Below are positions 1-11,718 of a DNA stretch of 64,000 nt, one piece after another. Position numbers and translations under genes: made by a program. The notes under the pieces were generated by a model that saw only the letters and a program-made list of their open reading frames with translations, did no database searches and had not been told where the DNA came from. This DNA comes from Holtermannia corniformis (taxonomy: Eukaryota; Basidiomycota; Tremellomycetes; Holtermanniales), in the NCBI GenBank assembly GCA_001599935.1, contig BCIJ01000002.1:518783-582782 (forward strand), in the 5' to 3' direction. How positions within the stretch are numbered: position 1 is the first letter of the stretch; each line of letters opens with the position of its first letter.

Positions 1-382
1 GGTCTCACCAAGGTGATGAACCGTGTGAAGTTCGGAGGGTGGAGAGGGCTTTGCCACATCGTGGCCTTGCCCGGGAGGGTGTGAGGTTTGGGCTGGCGCC
101 TTTCGGCGTTGTGCAGTGTGCAGGTGTGCAGGGGTTAAGGCAATTGTAAAGCCGACTGCTGTCGATAGTCTCTCTGCAGTCTTTGCTTTCCCATTGCCTC
201 TCACAACGGAGGGGTTGGCGCACGACGGCGTTTGATACCATCACGACGCGTCATTACGTCATCAAAGGAGTGTCCCACGTGGTTCTGCATCACACCACGT
301 GGCAGTCAGCGGAGATTGGGCCGTGTCCGTTTCCCCGCTATCAGCTCGGCGCAACTTGGTACACCACAGCGGTTCACGCAGG
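1..382. other. No recognised gene; upstream region of the Mak32-like gene
   Basis: Short open frames on both strands resemble no family I know and show no splice-joined continuation. The stretch is best read as 5' flank and leader of the plus-strand kinase gene that starts at 383. It may also hold the end of a gene lying left of the window. Confidence 0.4.
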
Positions 383-1883
383 ATGACAGGGAGCAGCACA
401 GTGCCACAGCGGCGCATCATCACGCTTGGTATGCCAGTGTCAAGCAGTATCATAGATCCAGACTCACTCTCAGGCATGTTCATCATCGACTCGTTTGCAT
501 CCATCGACGGCAACGGCAACGAGGTGCTCCATGACCGTCCAGACGAGGTGGATATGTGTCCGCCTTGAGTCGAGCTGAGTGGGGTAGCTAACGACATCAC
601 AGCTGGGCGGCGCGGGAACATACGGTACCGTCACCCTCCCTTTGTTCAACCCAAGCTAACCCAGTCTTTCACTAACAGCTATCCTTGGCGCGCGCCTTTT
701 CCAACCCCCATCACGCCTCGGCATGGTAATTCACCACTCTCCATCCTCACTACCACCAACAGGCGAATTACATCAACGCCTCCTCCGCTTCGGCGACGAA
801 ATGTGGGAGTTTCGGGATCGCCGGCTTGAAGTCGAACACCTTGATCCTGGAGAAGAACAACAAGACAGAGGGTGTACGAGGGGACTGAACTCGTATCATG
901 CTGATGGCGTCCGAGGGTTCGTTCTGCTACCTGCGCCCGTAGCTGACTTGGACTGAACGAATCACATAGGTTCAGATACCTGACCCCGCCCCTGCTGCTC
1001 ACGCCGAAGTCTGTCCTCCACGGTCCCACGAGCAGTCGTAAGCTCGTGTCTTCCACACTCCCGCCCAGCATCATCCACGCCATCTCGTCCCCCTCACGCA
1101 CAGTGCGCGTCCGTGACGAAATTGACGAGCTGTGGCCAGGACAGGGCGTTAGAGTGTTATGGGAACCTGTGCCTGTACGTTTTCCTAATCCATTCAAGGG
1201 CATCAGCTGATACCCCAGCCATAGCCATCTTGCTGTCCCGATCAAGTCGACGCGTTCCGAGCACTAGCTCCGCGCATTGACGTGATCAGGTCCGTCCGTG
1301 CACCCCTGACTTCGCCCCAACGGCTGACAAACCGCAGCCCAAACCACACAGAAGTTCTCGAGCTGTTAGCGTGTATCCTCCCGCCATGCAAGGACGAAAC
1401 AGGACATCGGCTAGCGATCGAGGCAGCGACGCGCGAGGTGGCGAGCTGGGGTCCCAAGCTTGGCGTCGTGGTGCGCGCGGGCGCAATGGGCGCCTGTTTC
1501 GTCGAGGCCGGGTCGGACGGTACGTTGCCCTGCTGGGATTGCGCGTCTGCTGATCACCTTTACTAGACGTTCAATGGGTCCAAGCCTATTATCAGCCCGA
1601 ATCCAGCCACAACGTCGTGGATCCGACCGGGGCGGGGAATGCTTTTCTGGGAGGTCTAGCGGCAGGCTTGTACGCTGGCGAGACGTTTGCAGACGGTATG
1701 TTGGGCGTCCTTTGGCGCTGGCGCTGATGATGCACTGGACTAGCGATGGATTACGCGAGCGTTGCGGCCGGGTATACGGTTGAACAGGTGGGACCGCCGG
1801 GACTTGGAGCGGATGGGCAATGGCTCGGTGGGGAGCCGATGGAGCGCTTGCGTCAGTACCGTGCTCGGCGCGGGACGGTCTGA
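383..1883 (+). CDS. MAK32: PfkB-family carbohydrate kinase, Mak32-like
   Basis: Nine exons join into a 366-residue protein: 383-428, 474-547, 603-624, 679-916, 970-1174, 1225-1289, 1338-1519, 1567-1695 and 1744-1883. Every junction is GT-AG and the total is a multiple of three. The start gives MTGSSTVPQRRIITLGMFII, matching the LGMFIID opening of fungal Mak32 homologues. LGGAGTYA is the usual Gly-rich substrate and nucleotide segment. Near the C-terminus DPTGAGNAFLGGL is the PfkB second signature with the catalytic Asp. The ribokinase-type fold is certain, but the substrate is not known. In yeast, Mak32 supports stability of L-A double-stranded RNA virus particles; whether that role applies here is unknown. 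Exon 3 is only 22 nt. Confidence 0.9.
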
Positions 1884-1967
1884 CGGCATCTGTATGTATC
1901 TCATCTAGCTATCGCGTTGTATGGAAACGTAGGGACGCTACCACCGTCTCACATCATCTGCCAGACC

Positions 1968-2357
1968 TCAACGCCCCTCCCTCGCCTCGCCCAGATTCCT
2001 CGCAAGCGCATCACAGAGCTCGGCCGCATCCACCGACACTATCCCCAACGCATCCTGCACGACCCCACGCAGTGCCGCCGTGTCACTCTCCACCGTCCCA
2101 TCCGCCATCACGCGGTGCTGCCATTCAGCCTGCAAGCCCGAGATCAAACCATCCTGTTCTGCGGCCGTCAGCGTCTCGGACGAGAACAGACTGGGGGAAA
2201 GGACGGTGATCTCGTCGCGCGCGAGGGTCGGGTGGACGATACCGTTTGTCGTCGGCATCGGGTGCTGGGCGTGGACGTTGGGAATCATACATACGGATAT
2301 CAGCGTCTCGAAGGCGAGGGATCCGCACGGAGGAAGACGACAGGTCATAAGGAGCAT
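1968..2357 (-). CDS. Uncharacterised protein, minus strand
   Basis: An open frame of 129 codons lies tail-to-tail with the Mak32-like gene. I do not recognise the family. The C-terminal half looks like a genuine helical protein, with stretches such as LTAAEQDGLISGLQAEWQHR, few low-complexity runs and normal codon use. A 30-nt segment with GT...AG ends (about 2270-2299) is in frame whether spliced or read through, so the true exon pattern is open. Further 5' exons up to about 2500 are possible, so the start is uncertain. Confidence 0.4.
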   Translation of the reverse strand: MLLMTCRLPPCGSLAFETLISVCMIPNVHAQHPMPTTNGIVHPTLARDEITVLSPSLFSSETLTAAEQDGLISGLQAEWQHRVMADGTVESDTAALRGVVQDALGIVSVDAAELCDALARNLGEAREGR

Positions 2358-2720
2358 CTGGGTTCCGACCGCATGTATAGGCTTCTAACCGTCCCTCCGT
2401 GTAGCGCCACGAAATGGTATCAGTCTTCTGTCTTACTGATAAGTACGGTGGGCTCGACGCCTGATAGACTGTGTTCAAGCTTTTGTCGTTCAGTGTTCGC
2501 AATGATTGCTTTGCAAGATACCGACGGATGGTGACCTTACCAGGCTGAAGACCTGTTCACATGCGTCCTCGAGCCATTGCAGTTCCTTTGACCGATGCAT
2601 ACTACATGCATAGCAGAGTATGTACCAATCAGCTCATGCGACCGTTGACGCGTTGCGCATAGGTTGAGGGTTTCCCCAAAGTAGCCCCCTAGCCATCACC
2701 CGGGACAGTGCGGTACAGCG

Positions 2721-2744
2721 CTTTTGATACACACTTTTGATACA
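2721..2744. repeat. Two-copy tandem repeat CTTTTGATACA
   Basis: CTTTTGATACA occurs at 2721-2731 and again at 2734-2744, a 13-nt period. It lies about 170 nt upstream of the CAP10 start codon. It may be a paired factor-binding site, but the sequence shows only the repetition. Confidence 0.6.
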
Positions 2745-2800
2745 GATCTATCAGACACTTTGCAGGTTCTGTACGTGCCCTGCAGGACAGCTGCAGCACT

Positions 2801-2831
2801 GCTAGCACACCGCTAGCACTTCCACGCTAGC
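2801..2831. repeat. Three GCTAGC palindromes
   Basis: The self-complementary hexamer GCTAGC occurs at 2801-2806, 2812-2817 and 2826-2831, within 31 nt and about 80-110 nt before the CAP10 start codon. The spacing suggests a cis-element cluster in the core promoter. Confidence 0.55.
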
Positions 2832-2909
2832 GGGCTCGTCGATCACCCGAGTGCGAGCCGCCCCTGATGGCCGCGAGCACCAGCTCAAACATCACCACCA
2901 CCTCGCAGC

Positions 2910-5420
2910 ATGCCGCCGCATCGTCAGTTCTCTCCAAGAAAACCCCGCAAGATCCTGTACCTCCTCGTCGGGTTCGCGGCGCTTTACTGGTTCGGGGTTC
3001 GGCACGGACTGGGGACCGAGACGCGCGAGAGACAACGCACGACACCGATTACGTTTGACAGCAAGCGGTCCAAGTTGGAGTGGACAACCGATGGCTATGT
3101 CAAGCCAAAGTCGGGTGAAGGGCATCCGATCGGTCAGTGCGGTGGGTGATGGGCAACACCGCAGACTGACCAAGCTGCCAGTCGAGCTCATGGACCGGGC
3201 AAAGACTAAATTCGATAGTCTATTGGCGAGGTTCGTGCCCAAGGCAGCCGAGCTCGGCTCACCTCTCCAGACAATCGCGAACACTCGAAGAAGCCGTGTC
3301 CGAGTACAAGCGGCGGTACAAGATCCCACCACCGGCCGGCTTCGACGCTTGGTTCAAGTTTTGCCAGGACAACGATGTCAAGTTTATCGACGATGTGGGT
3401 GCTGCAGTCCGTCATCGTAGCCACTGACACCATCCAGTACGACAAAATGATGCACGACCTCATTCCGCATCGTGCACTCTCCCCCGCAACGCTCAAAGAA
3501 CGCACTCAACGCTGGTCCGACCCCAAACAGGGTACCCACGTCTACAATCTGCACATCTCTCGCAAGGATGTGACTCTGTCCGGTGGCTCTCTTGACCCGG
3601 GACGTGTACATGCGCTCCGAGACTTGGTCGACGGCTTCAAAGAGTATCTGCCTGACTATGTCGACTTTGACGTAGCAGGCTGGAACCACGATATGGGCAG
3701 TGCCGTGCTGGGGCGCGATCAGTGGCAGCGCGCCGACGAGCTGTTCAAGTTGGGCGCTTGTCAGTGACTCACCACCTCTGAATGCGGTACTTACGAGTTT
3801 CAGTCTTTGACGACCCTCAGCTGCAGCGATACGAAGACTCGAACCGAACGCCGATCAAGGGGTGGTTTGTGCGTGGCCCGAGTCCCTTTGCAAGTCGCCA
3901 GGATTGACGACGCGCAGTCTGCGTGTGAGGAAGGCAGCGCAGCCAACACTGGCGATCGAGAGAACAAGACGGAAGGTGGTTCTGGTGGGTCCTAGCGCGA
4001 CCGGGCAAGACACACCGCTTACACGAGACAGGCAAGTCATTCGTCGCCGATCACACCGAGACCATGGACTTTTGTGAGAACCCATCGCTCAAGCGGCTGC
4101 ATGGATCCATGAGGCAAGTCACTCTCTGGATCGCCTGCTTCGTTAACCTATCGCAGCTTGGATTACCCCAACCGCTCGCCTTCTCAGATCCGGCCGCTGC
4201 TCGTCCTCTGCAAGTTCCCGGGTGACACCTCGTTCCAGACCCCACCTCTTCAAGCGTTCCAGCGGATCACGCACATAGACCCAGCGACCGAATGGGACCA
4301 CAAGTCGATCAACGCCGTCTTCTGGCGCGGATCGACGACCGGCGGCTTTGACCACCAGCGCGATTGGCGCGAGTCGCACCGCCTCCGCTTGCACTACTAT
4401 GTCAACGGCAAAAAGGGCGGCGACCCGAAATGGGAAGCTCACGAGCTGGATGTGATGCAGCCTACTGGTGATTCGGACAATGGGTGGGCGCTCGAGACGA
4501 GGACGTTGCCGGTTTTGCGCGAGGCGTATACGGATATCGCGTTGTCTGGCGAGCCTGTGCAGGTGAGTGGTCTGCAAAAGTGAGCGATGGTCGCTGACGA
4601 GCTGATAGTGCAAGAACCTCGGTGTCTGCGACTTGATGAAGGAGGAGATCCAATTCGGGGTACGCGTCTCGCCACAGGAGGCTATGGCGTACAAATGTGG
4701 GTGATTGAGGTCAATGTCGCACCACACGGCTAACAACGCTTGTCAGATGTTCTTGATGGTACGTGAAAGCGCTACGGCGAGTCAGATACTGATCCGTTTG
4801 TGCCTTGACAGTTGATGGTCGGTGGCGCCGTGTACATGCCAATGTGCTCCAACTGACTTGGCGCAGGAAACGGCTGGTCTTCGCGCTTCCACCGGCTGCT
4901 CAGCACCGGCAGCGTCGTCATCAAGTCGACAATGTTCCCCGAGTGGTGCCACGTAAGCACCTTGCTCCGAGTCATTCAAGTCGCTAATCCCAACTAGGAA
5001 TGGCTTAGTGCGCTGCCGCCTCGAAAATCCTCCCACAGACTGACTTTGCATAGCCCCCTGGCTGCACTATGTGCCGATGAAGCAAGACTTTTCCGACTTG
5101 TACGACATCATGGCGTTCTTTGCCGGTCCTACGGATGCGAATGGCGTCGTCGACGCCACCAAGGGCCATGATGTGAGCCATTGTGCGTCTCTTGCATTGT
5201 AGCGATGCTGACAATTCTCAGGACCTCGCGCGTCAAATCTCCGAAGCCGGTCTGGAGTTTGCGCGAACTCATTGGCGATGGGAGGTCATGCAGAGCTATG
5301 TTCGTCTCTGTATACTCGCATACCGTCAACAGCGCTGACGCTTTGCAGATGTTCCGCCTCGTTCTGGAACTGAACCGACTTATGCAGGATGACCGCGATG
5401 CTGCGTCCTACGTCGGCTGA
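2910..5420 (+). CDS. CAP10-family glycosyltransferase (type II membrane)
   Basis: The spliced frame begins [20 protein letters not shown]: a short basic cytosolic tail, then one signal-anchor (about residues 15-30), as expected for a Golgi enzyme. Family landmarks follow in order: [49 protein letters not shown], and [16 protein letters not shown] near the C-terminus. CAP10 relatives transfer xylose or similar sugars onto capsule or glycan acceptors in basidiomycetes; the acceptor here is unknown. About ten introns of around 45 nt interrupt it. The intron at 4114-4156 begins GCAAGT rather than GT and is needed to keep frame (M-S-L-D-Y-P-N). Around 3900-4030 two introns restore the frame between GPSPFA and VGKSFVADH. 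The stop is at 5418-5420. Confidence 0.88.
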
Positions 5421-5514
5421 GGTACCGTCTTGGACTTTTCTTCACTTAGATTACAGGGGTAGATCGTATAAGATGGCATCAGGTCGTGACACGGTACAAA
5501 GCCAGAAACGGAAT

Positions 5515-6828
5515 CTAGTCGTCATCGGATGATTCGTCTGATGAATCGTCGTCGTCTTCGGGCAGGCCTGAGACCGTCAGCTTCATTCGACGCTAGAGGA
5601 AGAGCATCGTAACGTACCCATCATGGCCGTTAGGCTCTTTGCCGATGTCGGCTGCACGGGCTGTACAGCTGCAGGGATTTCGACTTCGACAAAGTCGGGG
5701 CTCTCTTCGCGAGCTGCAGCACGAGTCGGCTGGGCGGCCCCACCTCGCCCTCGACCCCTGCCTCTGCCCCTACCGCCCCTTGCACCTCTGCTACCTCTAC
5801 CAGAAGTAGGCGCAGGCGCAGCCTGCGCCAGGCTCTGCTCCATCATTGCCGCAAAATCATCCAAATCGTCCTCTTCGCCATCGCCATCCCCTTCGATTTC
5901 CGCCTCTTCAGCTGGCGGTGTGGCATGGACGGCATTCTTTGCCCAAGCTTTTGCGGCCATGTCGCGCGCTTGGGCGCCGCGAGTACCGCTACTGCTGCCA
6001 CTGGCTTGGGACGTTGTGCTGATCGCTGAGGGGCGTTTCTTCTTCTTTGGTTGGAAGACGGAGACGTTGGACTCGGAGGCGGGTGCCGGTGCGGCGGCGC
6101 GCTTGTTGCTGGCTGACTGGGATGCGGGAGCTGGCGGCGGAAAGGGCGAGGGCCTGCGAACCGGGAGAGGGGCCTCGTCGAGGGGAGGCGGGGCTGAGTC
6201 TTGCTCGAGGTGGGCGCGGAGTTCTTGTGCAAGAGTATCGTCGTCTGGCGAAAGCGGGGTCTCGTCTTGAGCAGGCTCGGTTTCTGCATCCTCCATCTGG
6301 CGTTCATCTGTATAAGAAGCCTCGGGTGCCAAAGCATGCAAAGTGGGAGGGACGAGATTTCGGTCGAGTGTGAGGTTCAAGGTGGATGAAAGGGGGTGAA
6401 GTGTAAAGCTCTGTTTGGGCGTCAGCGTGTGTAGACGATGAGAGCGCAATGATCCATACCTGAGCTGCATCGTCCCAGATCAGCACGCAGTCGAGCTTCT
6501 TGCCTGGCTCGGGCTTGGCTCTGAACGCGGCTTGCTCGGTCGAGGTTGCATGCTGCATTGCGAGGATTTGCTCTTGGTTACCGGCAGTGGGTGGGAACAA
6601 TGTCCCTGCTGAAGAATGTGAGATGGAAGACGGCTTGAACTTGTCTACAGCAATGACTCGACATCAGCACGGCGAATGCAGTTGCAAAGACTGACACTTG
6701 AAAGCTACGACCTGGCCGTCTTGGTGTGGATCGGCCTGTCCTCGGAGTGCATTCACCATCGAGCTGGCGAGCAGCACAGGATGTGTCCCTGACGCCGGCG
6801 GGCCAGACACGGTCGAGGGCATTGCCAT
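5515..6828 (-). CDS. EAF1: Eaf-type RNA polymerase II elongation factor
   Basis: The N-terminal third matches the ELL-associated factor domain. It reads DGQVVAFK, FKPSSI, PGKKLDCVLIWDDAAQ, then SFTLHPLSSTLNLTLDRN. Eaf binds ELL and stimulates elongation in the nucleus. The rest is disordered: proline- and serine-rich, a KKKKRPS basic cluster, an Arg-Gly run (about 5730-5800), and an acidic tail. The last intron (about 5540-5588) must be removed; it joins AMMG to GLPEDDDDSSDESSDDD and gives a stop at 5515-5517, an acidic end typical of Eaf. The start at 6828 follows the frame leading into the conserved block. The first intron (about 6640-6695) has more than one possible acceptor, so that junction is less sure. 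Confidence 0.82.
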
Positions 6829-7161
6829 GATGAACGGTTGTCGATGTTCTCAAACACACCCGGTCCTGTCCTCTCGACTCGATCACTCTGACCATCAAAG
6901 GAGTCGCGCGATCCACCACGTCTGGGATGTCGTCCTCTCGGAGCTGTTCACGCAGATATACGCCGTTGCCGGTCGTCGTCGTCAGCGTCGATCCGATGTC
7001 GGACGTGGGCGACACCAACGTGGGCAACGAGCACAAAACAACGTCGCCGCAGTCGTCTCCACCAGAGCAGTAGCGACCAAGGTGGGTAGGTACACAGGGT
7101 AGCCCTGCAGACTCTCTCTTCAGATCGACGCTAAACACACCAACAGCTCGGAACTGCAATC
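6829..7161. promoter_or_regulatory. Shared divergent promoter, Eaf and Apd1-like genes
   Basis: These 333 nt separate two start codons on opposite strands. No coding segment or clear TATA box was seen. Expression of the two genes may be linked by position only. Confidence 0.4.
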
Positions 7162-8524
7162 ATGCTTAATCGCCTGACATCAGCACTTTCGCTGAACTCG
7201 ACGCCCGTCACATCCCCGCCGGCGTCGGGTCGCAACACTCCGAAACCACCGCCAACGCATCTCGACCACCTCGACAAGTACCGCAAGCTCGCGCACACGT
7301 TGGAAGACGCCAGCGTGCCCGTCAGTACGGTCGATTGTCGAACATGCGAGGATCCGTGCGACGAGACCGAGGGGATCACGACGGGCTTTCCCAAAGGGTT
7401 TGACCAAGATTGGAGCACTGATCTCGCTGGGTCTGCAAAGGCGAATGCGCAGCGGACCGTGGTCATTTCGACAGGGAGGAGTGACTGGGAGCATGACCAT
7501 ACGGTGGGTGGTCGGCTTATCTGATAAAGGCTGGGTGTTGACTTCCTGTAGACGGACAAGACGACGCTAGCGTACCACCTTACCAAGACGGTGGACAAGC
7601 ACTCGAAAGACGCCGGTGCACCTCTTCCGCCTCAGCTTGCGTCGCAACCGACGAGCGACCCGCAGGAGCCATTGCCAGAATACATATCGGCAACCTCTGT
7701 CAAGCCGTCCAACCCTCCACTTTTACTCTCCTCGTCCCTCATCTCGCAGTCGTCAAAGGGAGAGAACGAGACGGTACTCGTGCTCCCCGACTGGAAAGTG
7801 GTGCATGAAGTCGAAAATTCGAAAACAGGCGCCGAGGATGTCTGGGCGCGAGCACTAGGTGCAAGCGCGGGTACAACCGCGAACGGCCGAGACATCAAGA
7901 CCTGGACGCTGCCTTATCGTGCTGTAGTCTTGATCTGTAAGTCTACGTGATCCGCTTGGTATCGCCTTACACCCCAGGCTCGCACAAGAAGCGCGACAAG
8001 CGATGCCACATTGCTGCGCCTCTGATCGAAAAGGTCTGTCTACCGCCGCTCCTCTGCATATGCCCCAGCTGACAGTACAGGCGCTGATCGACAACCTCGC
8101 CGAACACGACATAACAGTCGACACGACCGGCGACAGCCTCTGCCACCCTCCAGAACCCCCACTCGAAGATATCCCACCTCCCGAGCTCGACTCTGAGTTC
8201 GTTACCCGACTACGCGCGATCGAGGGCATACAAGATCCGCAAGGCGGCGGTCAAGTCGGCATCTTCAGAGTGAACCATTTAGGCGGGCACAAGTTTGCCG
8301 GCGTCATGAAGGTAGCCCCCCCCCCCTCCCCGTCCAAAAGAACTGACGCATTGGCATAGATCCATTTCCCATCCGGCGCAACACTAAGCTATGGTCGAGT
8401 GTCACCACACGAGATTCCGAGAGTGGTGGAGGATACGATTTTAAAGGGGCAGATTGTGCCTGCGCTGCTTCGGTCGGGCGTGGGGGTCGTGAGAGAGAAG
8501 GGCAAGGGGTTTTTGAGCTGGTAG
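7162..8524 (+). CDS. APD1: Apd1/Aim32-type thioredoxin-like [2Fe-2S] protein
   Basis: Formerly called the sucrase/ferredoxin-like family. Spliced exons run from MLNRLTSALSLNSTPVTSPP to GVVREKGKGFLSW with the stop at 8522-8524. DCRTCEDPCD sits near residue 55. CSHKKRDKRCHIAAPLIEK starts the C-terminal thioredoxin-like domain, and FRVNHLGGHKFAGVMK carries the H-x3-H pair. Apd1 and Aim32 are known to bind a [2Fe-2S] cluster through two Cys and two His in this domain; both His are present and the Cys are plausible. The yeast proteins influence redox and drug sensitivity. A C-run at about 8318-8326 lies in the last intron. Whether this copy is cytosolic (Apd1-like) or mitochondrial (Aim32-like) cannot be decided. 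Confidence 0.85.
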
Positions 8525-8751
8525 ATGGATGCAGGCACTCGTATAGATGACTTGTGACGACACGAGATCGGTGGCTATACAGCGACGACCTGCTTGCATT
8601 TGACACATTCAGCAAGCTCAATCGGGCATAACCTGCTTCAGCGCAAAGTCAGGCCGACCCTTCATCCGCCGCGTAGATCCCACACTCTGACAGCGAGAAG
8701 CCACGATTGCATCAAATCATGATACTAGTACAATCTCTCGGCCACACGGCA

Positions 8752-9972
8752 CTACTTGCCAATGCGCTTCAACCTCTCGGTGTTCTTCATGACGGCAAAC
8801 TCCAAGCCCTCGGTCTTATCGGTAACCCTGACCAACCTCTGGTTCTGGCCTGCAACCTCTTGGCCCATGGCCGCCGCGAGGCCCTTTAAGCGCTTGGTGA
8901 CATCGAGCACTTCATCCAAGTCTTCCTCAATGTTATCTTCGAGCTCGTCGTCGGAAGCCGTGGCGTCGAATTGGTAGCGAGACCTCGCGTCGCGTTTGGC
9001 CTTTTGCTCGCCTGCTTGAGGGAGGCGATCGGCACCGCCGTGCCCGGGTCGAGGGTTGGCGGCGCCGTTGAGCCGTTGACGCGTTTCCGAGACGTCTTTG
9101 CGCGCGAGCTCGCGATCGTGCCGTTCTTGCAGGTGGCGCTCGTTCATTCGATCTTCAGCCGCTTGGCGTTTGGCATCCTACATGGCGTTCGTTAGCAGTC
9201 CTTGCTGGTGAGCGGTACGAGACCGACCTTGTTCCAGGTGATGACGGGTTTGAAGATGCTCTTGTTGAGCTGCTTGAGCTCGGCCGCCTTGTCTTCTGCA
9301 CGCTGGTTGTTGGCTTTTGCCGTGTCGAGGTAGCGTTCAGAGTTTGCGATGCGCTCTGGTAAAGTGATGTATCAGCGGCCGGCACAAGCACGGACAAAGG
9401 GCCCTCAAAGGAGGGGATCCAAAGCAGTGGACCACTCACCAGACTGGTCGCCGAGCTTGGCCATGGTTCCGCGCGCCGTCTCTTCAGCTTCTCGTGCGAG
9501 TCGGACGGCGTTGCTATCAGGGCATGACCTCAGCGCAGATCGGACGGTGAGCTACCCGGGCACCGACTGACCGAGTGGCCGCCAGACTCTCCTGCTTGAC
9601 GCTACGCATCTCCTGCTTGATACCTTCAACCTCCTCATCCTCGTCAAAGTCCTCATCGTTCTCCCTGCCCTCTTGACCATACTTGCGCGCAGGCCGATCC
9701 GCGGCCGGGGCAGTGTAACCCGCGAACAGCTCGTTGCGCTGCTGTTCCGCTTTCCCGTTGCCTGCTGCTGTTCCGCGCGCGGCTCGCGAGTATGGGTCAC
9801 CGCCACCGCTGCCTGCTCCAGCACGAGCATAGGGGTCGCCTCCACCGCCTCCACTGGTGCCGTTGTTGCGTGCATAAGGGTCCGAGTAGCCCTTTGCGCC
9901 TGTACCAGCGCCTGGCGGTGGGGCTACGGGCGGGATGACGGATGTGTCCTTGGTGCGCCTGAAGAAGGACAT
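8752..9972 (-). CDS. SEC9: Sec9, SNAP-25-type t-SNARE
   Basis: The protein begins MSFFRRTKDTSVIPPVAPPP, followed by a Gly- and Tyr-rich disordered stretch with repeated DPYAR motifs. Two SNARE coiled-coil helices then appear. The first includes NAVRLAREAEETARGTMAKL followed by GDQSERIANSERYL; the second includes GLAAAMGQEVAGQNQRLVRV. Each carries the central ionic-layer glutamine, so this is the Qb plus Qc protein for exocytosis at the plasma membrane. There is no transmembrane segment, as usual for the family. Introns at about 9148-9230, 9355-9440 and 9510-9570 are short GT-AG types. The end is IGK-stop at 8752. Confidence 0.92.
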
Positions 9973-10322
9973 TGTTCAGTTTGTGATGATCGAGCGTTGA
10001 GCGCGGATGCTCTGTCAACTTGGTCACTGGACGTTTCAGGTGCGGTGAGGGTAGGGTTGGTTGAGATGGCGCGTGGGAAAGTTGGTGGCGAATAAACTGT
10101 TGAGGGCGGTGGAACGAGCAACGAGCAACACGAGTGGGAGTGGGCGAGCACTCCAGCTTGGAGCTGCCCTGTAGTGACTATGCTGCTGCTCCGTGTGCTA
10201 TGCTGCTGCCATGTCCAAGCAGCACTACCATCCTGTCACCGCGATCACAGGAAGGATCGCCGCTCGGTCCTCTTTGCACAGACCTCACTGAGCGCTCACT
10301 GATCCTGACCGCAATCACCAGC
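9973..10322. promoter_or_regulatory. Shared upstream region of SEC9 and the F-box-like gene
   Basis: No coding segment is convincing. An in-frame extension of the F-box-like frame reaches 10134 but looks unlike protein-coding sequence, so I treat it as leader. Confidence 0.35.
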
Positions 10323-11664
10323 ATGACCCTGCTGAGCCATTCACCCTCTCAGGCAGTGTATCACAATGCGAGTATCATGAGCTGCGTGCTCGACTACCTC
10401 GCGCCGTCGTCTGTCCGCAACGTCATGCTGGTATCGCAGAGGGCCGTGCGCACCGCCAGTGCCGCACTGTACCGCACCTTTCCGCACTGCGCCAGAGCCA
10501 GCCTGGAAGACACCATGCTAGAACCAAACAGTATCACAGTCAGGCAGGTTCGTGCGAGCCGGCTTTCGCAGAACAGAGGCTGACAGCGCACAGCACCGGT
10601 TCATCACGTACATGAGGTCCGTGCGGCATCTCGTCGTCGACTCGCTCGAAGACGCACTTGGCGACACCATGTGGTCCCTCCATGACGGCTTCTACCGCTC
10701 GGGACCGGCCGAGGTCGCTGAACTGTATCCAAACGTGACCAAACTGCTCGTCTCGCAGCCGACAGACGCGCTGGCCACCAACCACCACACGGCCCTTGCC
10801 GCCACCTGGTCTGCAGGGTTCGAACCGACCTCGTCAGCGGCTCGTCATGCGTACGACTATGTCGAGCTCAACCTCGTCGTCTCTGGCGTCGATCACCGCC
10901 CGTTCGTCTGGATCAACGTGTTTGAGCACGAGCTCCAGTGCCAAAACCATCCCGCTGCCAAGATTCCCGGGCTGCGCATCACCTCGCTCGTATTCACCGA
11001 AGACGTTGCGAACAAGCTCAGCAAGCGTAGCTGTCAGCAGCTCGTGCTCACCGCTCTCACCGTGCCTGGCTTTGCGGCACTGCGCACGCTCAGCTTTGGA
11101 TCCGATACCGAAGTCGACGAAGACGCACTGATCGCGCTGCTGCCCATCACTCGAAAGCTCGAGTACCTCCGCGCAAACTGCACAACGGTATCGATCGCAC
11201 TGCTCAACGTCATCTCGGGCTGCTGCCCCCGCCTCCACACCGTGCGCCTCCGCTCGCCGCCCAACACGATCTACACTCTGCCGATCGTCAGCGTCGTCGA
11301 CCGACTTGCGCCCCTGCAAGCTCTCAAAACGCTCGAGATCCCCTGCACGCTAGACTTCCTTCCAACCCCGCACGATCCCACACCGCAACCCGTCGCCCTG
11401 CCAAACCTGACCCAACTCGGCCTCCACATCAACCACCCCGACGCGCTCCGGCCGTCCGCACTGGCCGCCTTCTTCAACTGCGTACTGAGCCCCGAATGCA
11501 CAGTCGTCATCGTGCCCAAATGGCAAGTGTATGCGATCAACGGCAACGTGTTTGCAAAGTCGTGGATCTGGGACTCGCCAGTCAATGTTAGGGTGGCGAC
11601 GTTGCGTCGGCTGTTTGCGCAGACGGCGGGTGCGAGATTGACGCGGTCGTGGTGGAGGCTGTAG
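10323..11664 (+). CDS. F-box/LRR-like protein
   Basis: There are two exons with one intron (about 10550-10594) joining NSITVRQ to HRFITYMRS. The N-terminus, MSCVLDYLAPSSVRNVMLVS with RAVRTASAALYRTF, has the leucine and hydrophobic spacing of a degenerate F-box. The rest, about 340 residues, has leucine-rich irregular repeats such as LRTLSFGSDTEVDEDALIAL and LEYLRANCTTVSIALLNVIS. Such proteins usually present substrates to SCF ubiquitin ligases through Skp1. The F-box match is weak, so this is inference from pattern. Large lineage-specific sets of these genes are normal in basidiomycetes. Confidence 0.65.
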
Positions 11665-11718
11665 CTATTCAATGTGTATAGAAATGTGGACCGATCCGTC
11701 ATACCAGCGCAAACTTGA

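Larger units (their letters stand above)
2358..2909. other. Intergenic region, probable promoter of the CAP10 gene
   Basis: No convincing coding segment. The right half carries two short repeat clusters listed separately (a 13-nt-period tandem repeat and three GCTAGC boxes) just before the glycosyltransferase start. The left part may contain 5' exons or leader of the unknown minus-strand gene. Confidence 0.4.

Noticed and set aside
5623..6270. 215-codon plus-strand frame rich in Ala, Arg and Ser
   Set aside because: Antisense of the low-complexity half of the Eaf gene; composition is a mirror of its Arg-Gly and acidic runs.
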